NCBI GenBank assembly: GCA_030295235.1
Contig: AP026124.1
Coordinates: 1,488,001-1,552,000 of the forward strand
DNA: 64,000 bases
Source of the DNA: Fistulifera solaris
Lineage: Eukaryota; Bacillariophyta; Bacillariophyceae; Naviculales; Stauroneidaceae
Reading direction: 5' to 3'
The position numbers and the translations under genes are program-made. Positions 21,340 through 30,281 of the stretch are shown here, piece after piece (within the stretch, counting starts at the first letter, position 1; every line of letters starts with the position of its first letter). Under the pieces are notes generated by a model. It was not told the DNA's origin. It saw only the letters and a program-made list of their open reading frames with translations, and searched no databases.

Positions 21340-23074
21340 ATGGCAAGTGGCGAACCCAACAGCCGACAGTCCTTAAAGCGACGTGTTCTGTTGACATCAT
21401 TAAACAAAACAGATGCTCTGACCATGAGCAGCACAGCGACCCCTTACTATCAACAAGGGTCGTACCCTCAGCCACTTGTGGTAAGAGGGACGTATGTTGC
21501 ACCGGATCAAGGTATCGCCAAATACGCTAGAGATTCGCAATCTGGAGTGTACGTGAATAACAATGCAAGTCGTCTTTACGATGAAGGACTAAGAGTAACC
21601 GATCTGAAGCCCGATGCCCCAGCCGGACGTCCCTGTCGCGATGTGTTTTGGGGACTTCTGTTTTATGCACATGTATTCCTTTTGGCGGGCCTGGCTTTCA
21701 TATTCACGCCGACTATGATTCAAGACGTCGCCGAAGGCGTCGAACATGGCGGACAACGAATGCTGCGGATGCTAGAGGAAGGGAACTACGGCAACGAAAA
21801 CAGTGACTTTGATGTTAGTCCTATAGCTCTTGTTGTGTCACTTTGTTTGTCGAGTGTGTACGCACTGGGCGTCTCAACTCTAGCACTTGGTTTCATGATC
21901 TCCTTTGCCGAAGTTCTCATCAAGCTCGCTCTTTTCTTTAATATAATTTTCTTTGGGGTACTTGCCATTTTTTTCTTTCCTCGGAGGGGCGATTGGTGCG
22001 GCTCTCATGTGCCTTCTTATGAGTGCGTTTTCGGCTTATTATGCGTACCGAGTGTGGGATCGGATACCGTTTGCGGCTGCCAATTTGGTGACAGCACTTA
22101 CGGCCGTCCGTGCCAATATGGGCCTCGCATGTTACGCATATTTGTCTTTGGTGATTCTTTTTAGTTGGAGTTTCTTCTGGGCGATAAGTTCGATCTCTAC
22201 CATGTATGTTTTGGGAGGGTGCAACCCGCAGCTCGAATGTCAGAATGAAGTCGGTTCGTCGATCATCTTCTTGTTCCTGATTAGCTACTATTGGACGATT
22301 CAAGTCATTTCCAATGTAGTGCACGTCACAACCAGTGGTACCGTTGGTACATGGTGGATGATGCCGGAAGAAGCAAATGGATGCTGCTCACAAGCTGTGC
22401 GAGATTCGTACTGTCGAAGCATGACAACATCCTTTGGAAGCATCTGTTTAGGAAGTTTGATTGTAGCGGTTTTACAAGCGATCAAGGAGGTTCTTCACCA
22501 TGCAAGAGAAGAACATGGTAGTGCTCTAGCGTGCTGCGCTGAATGTATTATTGGTTGCGTGGAAAGTCTAATGGAATATTTTAACAAGTGGGCTTTTCGG
22601 TACGTTCGTCAGCGTACCAGTTCAAGTTATCCTAGTCGCACTCACACACGAATCATCGAACGATCTAAAGTCTATGTTGGGCTTTATGGCTTCAGGTTTG
22701 TAGAAGCGGGTGGCAATGTCATGAAACTCTTTAGGGAACGAGGATGGACAAGTATCATTACTGATTACATGATCGACACGGTGTTGTTTATGGTTAGTTT
22801 GGGGATCGCGATTCTCGTTGGCATTTTGGCGATGTTAACGAGTGTTATCCAGGGTGACAGTGACGGAGGAAAGCTAGGCCTGTCGTTTGTCATTGGATTC
22901 ATTGTCGGATACAGTATGTGCACGACCCTCTTTTCAGTTGTCAGTAGCGCTGTCAACACGGTAATCGTGTGCTACGCAGAATCGCCAAATGAGTTCCAAG
23001 CCAACCACCCGGAACTGTCTAATAACATGAGGGCTGCATGGCGTAGAACTTGGCCCAATGAATTTAATTACTAG
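21340..23074 (+). CDS. Choline transporter-like protein (SLC44/CTL/PNS1 family)
   Basis: Polytopic membrane protein with about ten hydrophobic segments and family landmarks: the DVFWGLLFYAHV start of the core, the long TM pair around ALVVSLCL and FAEVLIKLALFF, CCAECIIGCVESLMEYFNKWAF and YVGLYGFRFVEAG near the end. Family members are plasma- or organelle-membrane transporters linked to choline/ethanolamine. A frame break at 21968-21980 (T7 or CC run, one extra base) joins the two halves. Start is either 21340 or, more in keeping with the family, the ATG at 21424. The conserved FNKWAF/VYVGLYG block is interrupted by 71 nt (22600-22670) that look like an unspliced GTACGT..AAAG intron but would need another single-base error to splice in frame. 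Confidence 0.85.
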
Positions 23075-23189
23075 TGGGGAGTCCCATGTTGTTTACTAGA
23101 CCGATTTAAAGGAAGTAAAGACCGAAAAATACACCTGTTTACGGAATTCGCACCACGCCCTTGTAAGAAATTACTCGCTACAAATTGAC

Positions 23190-24095
23190 TTACAGAGTTG
23201 TCTCGTGTCTTTTCTGCTCCCGCTCTCGTGCCTGTTCGGCAGTAAGAATCAGTACCCCATCAAGATCACAGAACACAATATCATTCGGTCGACATTCCGC
23301 ATCTCCCAGGCGAACTAATACCTGTGATTGACCTTCCCCGTTCCGCTTGGACTTTCGCGGTGTGGAACCCAAGGCCATAATTCCTAGCTTTATTTTCGAC
23401 AGTGGCGCAACATCGCGTACACAACCATGTATCAGGATGCCGGCCCAGTTGTTTTCTTGGGCTTTGCTTGCCAGCATATCACCGAGCAATGCGCAGCGCA
23501 TAGAAGCTCCACCATCCACCACCAAAACGCTTCTTTTTCCATCTGTTTCTACAAGCTCCTTGACACGAGAGTTATCTTCGAAGCACTTGACTGTTACGAC
23601 TGGTCCGTAAAACTGTTTGATACCTCCGAAGGATTGCCACGCTACAGTCGGCACCCGCGCTGCATCTAAAAACTCATCGTACAAATCACAGGTCGGAACG
23701 AAACCTGCTTCATAGGACGATTTCGTCGACAACTTTCTCTTTTCCGGTGGCGAATGGTTGGTGTCGCCGCCATTATTGAACATCTCCATTTCCTGGAGAT
23801 GATCTTCGTGTCGTATCCTTACATGATATTGGACACCGGAACTATCGCCGAACTGGTAGGTCACTCTCTTTTTGCATTTCAAGCACCATGCATCGACGGC
23901 ATCTTTCGATTCCCAGCTTTTTTCTGGATCTAAGCGCGGCGCAATGAGTTGTATGAAGTCCCAATACGTTGTGCCCACGGCAGAAATGCTGGCCTGTTTC
24001 ATCGGAAAAAGTAGTCTGGGGTCGATGTGATGGGGCTCGTGCGGACTTCCTTCTTCTTGTCGCCCGATTCTTTCGTCACAGGATAAATCACTCAT
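23190..24095 (-). CDS. Zinc-finger (BED-like) plus RraA/HMG-aldolase domain protein
   Basis: 301 residues from the ATG at 24095. N-terminal part (residues ~42-99) has C71-x2-C74 and H91-x4-H96 behind an aromatic WDFI..W pattern, like a BED-type zinc finger. The C-terminal ~160 residues are RraA-like: GPVVTVKCFEDNSRV, VVDGGASMRCALLGDMLA, WAGILIHGCVRDVAPLSKI, GIMALGSTPRKS and a final PNDIVFCDLDGVLIL. RraA-fold proteins are either HMG/CHA aldolases or (in bacteria) RNase E inhibitors; the G-x-x-R-D turn (HGCVRD) seen here is common to both. A DNA/protein-binding finger fused to this fold is unusual and makes a nuclear or regulatory role possible, by inference. Confidence 0.8.
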   Translation of the reverse strand: MSDLSCDERIGRQEEGSPHEPHHIDPRLLFPMKQASISAVGTTYWDFIQLIAPRLDPEKSWESKDAVDAWCLKCKKRVTYQFGDSSGVQYHVRIRHEDHLQEMEMFNNGGDTNHSPPEKRKLSTKSSYEAGFVPTCDLYDEFLDAARVPTVAWQSFGGIKQFYGPVVTVKCFEDNSRVKELVETDGKRSVLVVDGGASMRCALLGDMLASKAQENNWAGILIHGCVRDVAPLSKIKLGIMALGSTPRKSKRNGEGQSQVLVRLGDAECRPNDIVFCDLDGVLILTAEQAREREQKRHETTL

Positions 24096-24512
24096 CTCCG
24101 TGAGTTTAATGACAAACAAAAAAATCAATGGTAATAATGCAATCAATTGCCTTTATGCACATCCATGACAACAATGCGTTAAGGTTTTCTGTACCGGTAT
24201 CTGTACCAGGTAGTAAAACGTTGGGGTGTCTACCGGTAATTTGTACGTAGTACAAAGTAGTGACACAATCGAAAATCAGTCGTGTGGTGGTATCGCATCG
24301 GTACACACATCAAAGAGGTCTTTTCCGTTTTCGTCATTGACGGCCGTTTTCACAAAACTGCGAAACCGAAGAATGAAAACTATACCATGAGAGAAAACGC
24401 AAAAGTAAAACATGAAAGACCCGTTTTCAACTATTTCTATCGTGCAGCGATACCATGATTCGGCATCATGAAAGGCTCACAATTTTATTTTTATTCTTGG
24501 ACGAAAAATATC
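24096..24512. promoter_or_regulatory. Divergent promoter with TACCGGTA / TACCAGGTA words
   Basis: 417 bp between the RraA fusion and the secreted protein. TACCGGTA at 24192 and 24231 flank TACCAGGTA at 24204. Confidence 0.5.
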
Positions 24513-25316
24513 ATGAAAAGTTTCCTTGCCCTTGTCCTTGCTGCCTCGGCGTTCCTCATCGTTTCGACTTTGGCCGACGAGGACATTGGTCTCTGCTGTC
24601 TATGTGATAACTGCAAGCCTGTTGTTCGTGGTCGTGAATCTCTGAAGGTCGATGACAAGGGAAAGACCTGCAATGATCTTTACATGGAGCTAGCGGACCC
24701 TACGAACGAGTCCAAGATGGGCAACTCCGTGTGTCTCAATCAGATTCATCAGTTCCGTTCTCACTGCTGCGATGCCACGCACATTCCTATTGAAATTGTA
24801 CAAGCTCCGACTCCTGCGCCTAATTTCGGAATGGAACAAGGAACCGAGCCCATCTGCAACATCTGCCGCGATGGTTCTTATCCAACGATTCCCTTTGCCA
24901 AGATTGTGACATTTGATCGCTTCATCAAAGGAGAAAAGACTTGCGATGAACTGTACCGTATGGGACGAACAGGGAACATCCCGGATCAAATCTGCAATCC
25001 ACTGGTGAATTACGCGAAACGGCCCTGTGGATGCACGTCGAATCAAGCCCTTCGTGCTCCGACACCCTCTCCGACAGCCAAGCCAGTCACCAGGCCCTCT
25101 ACGAGCCCTACCAGTGACCCTTCTATGACTCCTTCAAACAACTTGGAACCTTCAACAAGTCCTTCTACTAGACCTTCGCTCGCACCCGCCAAGGCGCCGA
25201 GCGACATCGACGATTCGTGGAAAGAAAGCACTTGGTGGACAATGATCATGAACCGCATGTCCAGATTCTACAACCGCGAACAGCGCCAGTTGAGAGGAAA
25301 GTACGAGCTCAACTAA
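24513..25316 (+). CDS. Secreted Cys-rich tandem-repeat protein with Pro/Ser/Thr tail
   Basis: 267 residues from the ATG at 24513, chosen over one 15 codons upstream because it gives a clean signal peptide (MKSFLALVLAASAFLIVSTLA). Two similar ~70-residue Cys modules follow: C-x2-C-x2-C..GKTCNDLYMELADP..GNSVCLNQ..HCC and ICNIC..GEKTCDELYRMG..DQICNPL..PCGC. Then a low-complexity linker rich in PTPSP, PST and SPT, and a short Trp/Arg/Tyr-rich end. The build is typical of extracellular or frustule/cell-wall associated diatom proteins, with the PST stretch a likely O-glycosylation site. Function unknown. Frame intact. Confidence 0.75.
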   Translation: MKSFLALVLAASAFLIVSTLADEDIGLCCLCDNCKPVVRGRESLKVDDKGKTCNDLYMELADPTNESKMGNSVCLNQIHQFRSHCCDATHIPIEIVQAPTPAPNFGMEQGTEPICNICRDGSYPTIPFAKIVTFDRFIKGEKTCDELYRMGRTGNIPDQICNPLVNYAKRPCGCTSNQALRAPTPSPTAKPVTRPSTSPTSDPSMTPSNNLEPSTSPSTRPSLAPAKAPSDIDDSWKESTWWTMIMNRMSRFYNREQRQLRGKYELN

Positions 25317-25654
25317 GGTTTTTATTTGTACGGTCAACGAAGGCAATACAACTTACGGAGTAGTTTTTAAAACACGGAGTAAATAACATCGACATTTCCT
25401 TGACCGGTTGACCGCTATAGTCGTTTGTTCGCGATGTCGTAACGAAACTGAAGTAACACCACCTGTTTTGATCATGGTGTACGATCCGAACCCCGAATTC
25501 ATTTGTTCTTTTCAGCCCAGAGTATAAACATCTTAAAAAGATCCCACCACTTTAACGATCAGACGAGCTTGACACGGCGGAAGGCGTTGTCAAAAATCTT
25601 TCACGTTGGTTTCATAAAAAAAATTGTTCTTCGTCTTCTTTGAAATACTTTTCA
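25317..25654. other. Intergenic region
   Basis: 338 bp, AT-rich; a CAGAGTATAAACA stretch near 25518 may be a TATA-type element. Nothing else seen. Confidence 0.3.
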
Positions 25655-26205
25655 ATGCGTATTCTTTCTCTTGCTCCGTTCTTTGCCCTTGTTGCTTCAA
25701 GTTATGGCTTCACGACGGCGCCTCCGATGCGTTCGGTAAGTTGTTGCTCATCATCTGTGCCGTTCGTTTTGGTCTTGCGAGAAAACTTTTCTAACTTCCG
25801 ACATACTAGGCTGCTACTCGCTTGTCGCTCATGACTCAAAGTGAGAGTGATGCTTTGATCGCAAAAGTGAATGACTGTGCTGAAAGCGAGTGCGGTATTG
25901 ACGATGTCAGTGAGTTGATTTACACCCTTCAGGAACAGCAGAAGGAGCTCAGTGACCGCCTTGAGCAGGTGCGCAAAATGATTCACGTTTTGGACCACAT
26001 AAACGGATCAGACGACCGAAAGGTCGACGAAGTTCGTGAAACAGTTCGGGCCATTTTCCGTATCTTTCAAATGGGAGATAAGGCCAGTGGCAACAATTAC
26101 CCGTCGTTGAGCAAGCCCGTCGGATGGAGTGGAGAAGTTGGCAATGGACCGACCACAGCATATGATGCCCTCCCTCCTAAACGCATCTCGAAGAAACAGC
26201 CTTAG
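25655..26205 (+). CDS. Plastid-targeted small protein, paralogue A (GPTTAYDALPPK family)
   Basis: Two exons, 25655-25735 and 25810-26205, 158 residues. Exon 1 is the targeting part: MRILSLAPFFALVASSYG then FTTAPP, a signal peptide with the Gly|Phe cut of diatom plastid pre-sequences. Intron 25736-25809 has GTAAGT and ACATACTAG. The mature part is a predicted helical hairpin (SECGIDDVSELIYTL.., KVDEVRETVRAIFRIF) closed by a GNGPTTAYDALPPK motif. The neighbour at 26518-27091 on the other strand is a clear paralogue with the same exon design. Function unknown; I know no characterised family, and the repeated motif should be searched. A disulphide- or protein-binding role in the plastid is conceivable because both keep C-x3-C near the mature N-terminus (CAESEC, CAAGEC). 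Confidence 0.75.
25736..25809 (+). other. Intron in paralogue A
   Basis: 74 nt, GTAAGT donor, CATACTAG acceptor, phase 0, placed exactly between targeting peptide and mature protein. Confidence 0.85.
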
Positions 26206-26517
26206 AATCAAAATTATTTAGTACGATTGCTTCTTTTTATTCATACTCGATTAAAGCCCGAGCACTCAAGTATTTCCGCGATAATCTGAATCTTGTCGTC
26301 GGTCGTCGACACAAACACATCCAAATATATCGAACACTCCCTTTGAAAGCACGTGGATTAACACGATTAGAAAAATAAAGGTTAAATAATGAAGAGGATC
26401 AGACTTTGATAAGGGTGAAGGGCGATGGCTCTACTAAACGTTTAAAGTATTGCGATGTGACTGGTCAAGGTGTTGAAGCGAGTGATTCATGTGTGCATGA
26501 AAAAGGAAAGAACGTGC

Positions 26518-27091
26518 CTAAGGGGAAGCCTTCCACTTTTTGGGAGGAAGAGCATCGTAGGCTGTGGTTGGTCCATCGCCAATGTCTCCAGCAAATCCGG
26601 TGGGAAAAGCCATGGGCTTGCTGGTATCAAAGACACGAAGCATGTCTTTGACGAACGCACGGACTTCGTCCGTCTTTCGCTCTTTCTTCGCATTCAAGTG
26701 CTGCAAGTGAGCAACGGCGTTCATGACTGCCTCCAAACGCTCGCTCAAAAGCTTCTCTTGATCCTTTAGTTCAGCTACGAGATCGGCCACTTCGTCAATC
26801 GAGCATTCTCCGGCAGCACACTCATCGGCAGATTGGAGAATCTGGCTCGTTTCTTCGTTACTCAGGAGAATAGAGCGGGCCGTGGAAGAGCACTGAAAGC
26901 GAGAGGGTTCAAAGTAAAGAAAGCAACAGTGAGAACAGATTATAGAGTGGCCTTACTTCGAGATTCAGTTGACAGCTTGTCGTATTCTTTTTATTGACAC
27001 CTACCTTTGGAGTAATCACAAGGCGCACGGCAGGCTGAAAAGCAGCAACCGACGAGAGAATAAAAGACAGAATGGCAAGTCGAGACAACAT
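26518..27091 (-). CDS. Plastid-targeted small protein, paralogue B (GPTTAYDALPPK family)
   Basis: Two exons, 27005-27091 and 26518-26892, 153 residues. Exon 1 encodes MLSRLAILSFILSSVAA then FQPAVRL, the Ala|Phe plastid cut; intron 26893-27004 (112 nt, GTAGGT..TTTCAG) is in phase 0 at the same place as in paralogue A. The mature protein aligns end to end with A: SADECAAGECSIDEV, LVAELKDQEKLLSERLEA, KTDEVRAFVKDMLRVF and the closing GDGPTTAYDALPPKKW. The two genes converge tail to tail with 312 bp between stops. Their divergence at most positions but perfect end motif indicates an old duplication with a selected C-terminus. Confidence 0.75.
26893..27004 (-). other. Intron in paralogue B
   Basis: 112 nt, GTAGGT donor, CTCGCTTTCAG acceptor, phase 0, separating targeting and mature exons as in paralogue A. 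Confidence 0.75.
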
Positions 27092-27718
27092 AATTCTAAG
27101 CTTGAGATGAATTGTAACAAAAGATACTTCTTTCGCCCTCGGTTTTATGATACTAATGCAATTATACGAAATACGAATTACTACGGAGTAGAATCTTTCG
27201 AAGGGAGTTTTCATGATGTTTCGATTTTTGATGTGCGATCGTGATGGCTGCAAAAACAAACACGAAACGAAAAGTAATGTTTGCGTTATTGTACAACATG
27301 ACAGAAACATCTGCTCCCTTATAGAATGCTTCTCTACTTCTCTCAACGAGGAAGTTTCTGACTGTCTACAATTTTGATATATAGTGAATCGGGAATTGCT
27401 GAGACGAGCAGATGGCGTTCGTCATCCAATCTAACACGAAACCCCCTTCGCGCGCGCGAGCGCAGCCCCTCATTTTCGTCTGGGCGCCGTCTGGTGGAGG
27501 CGGACGAAACAAATAAGATCGACGACGAACGACGAAAGGGTGAGAGGTGGAGTTTATTTTGCACATCATTCACTTCTCAAATGCTTGTTGCTTAGCATCC
27601 CACCCCACCAGCTCCTACTTATTGATCTCCTCCTATAAAAACAAGAGGAACCTCAAACTTGTACAGACTTCTGACGCTCAGCATATAAACTTTCTTTTGT
27701 CGGTATTGAATACGCATC
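27092..27718. promoter_or_regulatory. Divergent promoter paralogue B / GCK protein
   Basis: 627 bp. A CGCGCGCGAGCGC stretch lies near 27448 and CCTATAAAAACA near 27633-27644 is a TATA-like element about 80 bp before the rightward ATG. Short open frames are not protein-like. Confidence 0.4.
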
Positions 27719-28792
27719 ATGCTTCGGTTTGTGACTCAGCGAATCGCACGACAACGACTCATCGCTACAGTTCAGCCCTTTTCGATTCAAAGACACATAT
27801 CCACAATAACCACAATCGATAATCATGGAAGTTCTTCAGGATGGCTGGCGATGATGGGGGCAGCTTTGGCAGCTGTATCGGTGCATCAGACGTGGAATAC
27901 TTCTCAATGCGAGGAAATTTCTGCGCCGATAGGAGAATTGGAGGAAGACGACGCGGAAGAAGATGATCCCTATGCTAATCTCCCAGAAGAAGATGAAGAA
28001 ACGGACTGCAGCATGTGCAAAACATTTCGTCAGGGTCCATGTAGACCCTATTGGCGAAAATTAGAGCGGTGTTTCAAGGATCATGAGGGAGAAGAGAATG
28101 GGGCTGTCAGATGTATGCGTTATTTTAAACCCCATCAACAGTGTCTTATGGGATATTCAAATTTCTACCAGCTTGTATCTTTGGAAATGAAACAGGAACT
28201 AGTGAGCGATCTTGAGTTGTCCATTTCCGAGGACGAACGCCGCAAATGGAACCCTAAAATCGATTGGAGCACTTATCTAGAATTCACAAAAGAAACTGGT
28301 CTTTCCTACAAAGAAACTGTGCAGGCAAGAGACACCACCACAAACGAACTACTACCGCTATGGAAACGGTTGCCAGATAACAAAGAGCCCGTCTTACTCA
28401 CAATAACCTCTCAGCTTCCAAAACTCAACCCTGAAACTGGGATGATTCTTAAAGTTGCATATGCAGTGGACCAAGACGGATACGTTCTCGGTTTGACCTA
28501 CAACAAGCAGTACGGAGAGCTTTTAGAAAAGTCAAAAGGTAATACTTCGAAAGTCACTGAGGATGCAAATTTGGAGGAAAACCAGGCGAACCAGTACGAT
28601 CCGTTCGAGTTCGACTTCTTCATTTTGCCTGGAGAGACCAAGTCAGTTCGCGTCTGCGGGTTGTACTCGGAAAATCCTGTTGATGCCGATCCAAATAAAG
28701 AGATCTTGGATGCGCTACTGTTCAAGAGCAAATCTTTTAGTTTGAAAAAAATCGCCAAGTCGTCAATTTCAAAACAAATACGCTCTATCTAG
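27719..28792 (+). CDS. Mitochondrial GCK/CHCH (twin CX9C) domain protein
   Basis: 357 residues, single exon. The Arg-rich, acid-free N-terminus (MLRFVTQRIARQRLIATVQP) is a mitochondrial leader, followed by a short hydrophobic stretch (GWLAMMGAALAAV) and an acidic linker. The core has C97-x2-C100 and two CX9C pairs, C108/C118 (CRPYWRKLERC) and C132/C142 (CMRYFKPHQQC), the plan of GCK-type CHCH proteins that are oxidatively folded in the intermembrane space through Mia40/Erv1. The remaining ~200 residues form a beta-rich domain I do not recognise. Frame intact. Confidence 0.75.
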   Translation: MLRFVTQRIARQRLIATVQPFSIQRHISTITTIDNHGSSSGWLAMMGAALAAVSVHQTWNTSQCEEISAPIGELEEDDAEEDDPYANLPEEDEETDCSMCKTFRQGPCRPYWRKLERCFKDHEGEENGAVRCMRYFKPHQQCLMGYSNFYQLVSLEMKQELVSDLELSISEDERRKWNPKIDWSTYLEFTKETGLSYKETVQARDTTTNELLPLWKRLPDNKEPVLLTITSQLPKLNPETGMILKVAYAVDQDGYVLGLTYNKQYGELLEKSKGNTSKVTEDANLEENQANQYDPFEFDFFILPGETKSVRVCGLYSENPVDADPNKEILDALLFKSKSFSLKKIAKSSISKQIRSI

Positions 28793-28832
28793 CATGAGCT
28801 TTAACTCCAATATCTCTAACAGCCGTATGAAT

Positions 28833-29702
28833 TTACTCGTCTGGAATAGAAGGTCGAAGTGCCAAGTAGATGGAACTTCCCAGCAAAGGCAACAAGAGTG
28901 TGCTCGCTGCGATGAGTGTACCATCTTTCCCGGTGCGCAGGCGGTAGTCGCGAGCGGTAAGTGCGACAGCCGTAAGATGCAAACAAGTAAGGTCGAGCGA
29001 AGACACGAGTGCGAATTTGCTGCTCGCCAGCAAATCGAGAAATCCTTGCCAAAGCCCAGAGGCATCGGCCTGATAAGCCTCTGGTACATGGGACAAGAAT
29101 GGAATCGCCGCGACGGCAGCTGCAAGAGACAATCCGTTTATTCTATTTTCGGTCACTTTGGCGGTGAACCAGCTCAATTCTGACTGCGTCACAGAATCTC
29201 TTGGTGGTGCACGGAACGAAAAATATGGACCTAAGGCAAAGTACCCAAAAAACGATGACAGAAACAGGAACGGTCCGGCCGGTAGCCCTTTTCCTGGTCG
29301 ACCCTGTGGCAATACCAGTGCAGCCAGGATCATTGGCATGGGAACAAAGAAATTGAAAATCATGTAGAATAGTTCATTGAAGCCGGGGTTGGTAGGATCG
29401 GAGAGAATTCCCTCGATCATTGCTTGATCGGATGCGCTCATTAATCCTTGATCTCCGCTCAAATAGATGACGAGACTCACCAACAAAACCCAAGGAACGG
29501 CGGCGATCGGGTTTAATACCGACGAAGGTGCGTTATCTGCGTCAATTTCCGGAACCACACGAACCTTCAAGCAGAAAGGCTCCACCGGTTGTCTAATAAC
29601 AGGAGAGGAAAGGCTTCTCGGAGCGATCGAACGAAAGGGGGCCATCTGAAAAGCCTGGACGGCGTTTGCCATTAGCAAAGTGAATGCTGCATATGTTTTC
29701 AT
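28833..29702 (-). CDS. Plastid-targeted multi-pass membrane protein, unknown function
   Basis: 289 residues from the ATG at 29702. Pre-sequence MKTYAAFTLLMANAVQA then FQMAPFRS has the Ala|Phe cut of diatom plastid proteins. At least four hydrophobic segments follow (VPWVLLVSLVIYL, LFYMIFNFFVPMPMILAALVL, GPFLFLSSFFGYFALGPYF, LLLPLLGSSIYLAL) with a loop PQGRPGKGLP. Resembles in layout the conserved small thylakoid/envelope proteins shared by cyanobacteria and plants, but I cannot name it. Convergent with the GCK gene (40 bp gap). Frame intact. Confidence 0.65.
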   Translation of the reverse strand: MKTYAAFTLLMANAVQAFQMAPFRSIAPRSLSSPVIRQPVEPFCLKVRVVPEIDADNAPSSVLNPIAAVPWVLLVSLVIYLSGDQGLMSASDQAMIEGILSDPTNPGFNELFYMIFNFFVPMPMILAALVLPQGRPGKGLPAGPFLFLSSFFGYFALGPYFSFRAPPRDSVTQSELSWFTAKVTENRINGLSLAAAVAAIPFLSHVPEAYQADASGLWQGFLDLLASSKFALVSSLDLTCLHLTAVALTARDYRLRTGKDGTLIAASTLLLPLLGSSIYLALRPSIPDE

Positions 29703-30281
29703 CGGCAATATCTCTGGCTATTTCAAACTGTCGACCAATGGTTGACGGTCGGTCATTTATTCAATTTTAAATTGTGAGACTACCAGGTACCAGGTATGAG
29801 TGACGACGAGAGAAATGCGCGGAGAAAAAAAATGAGTCACATCTTTCCTCCACGCGGTGCGGCCCTGCGGCCATTGTATTAGTAGGGCACCGGGTACCGG
29901 GTACCAGAACCGGTACCGGTACCTGATGGAGCGGGTACTTCCGAACTCCGAACGGTACTACCAGGTACGGTTACTCGGGTGTCGGTGCTTGGTGAATGTC
30001 GCAGAGGACGCACGGACAAACTGGACACCGGACCTTCTTATCTTGCTTATCTTGCCTTGCTTGCTTGCTGGCTTACTTTGTAGCTCTTACCGGTAGAACT
30101 CTTAGAGACTCGTGACTCGTTACTCATATATACTGGTATCCTCTTACACGGGACACGACGTTTTGTTGAAAAGCAACCCGCCGCCCATTTAAAGCATTTA
30201 TGTCACACAAATCGCGCATTCTGATCGACTGACATGCATTGTAAGCAATAGAAACCAAATAGATCGCACTTTTGTTTTTTC
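29703..30281. promoter_or_regulatory. Divergent promoter with the densest TACCAGGTA/GGTACC cluster
   Basis: 579 bp. TACCAGGTA at 29781, 29788 (overlapping) and 29959; GGTACC at 29784, 29893, 29900, 29912 and 29918. A (CTTGC)n-like pyrimidine microsatellite runs about 30038-30070, and ACTCGTGACT (reverse of AGTCACGAGT) is at 30108. Confidence 0.55.

Noticed and set aside
27343-27573. Open frame with Arg/Ser-rich product in the paralogue B/GCK promoter
   Set aside because: Arises from a GC-rich stretch with no start context or recognisable domain.
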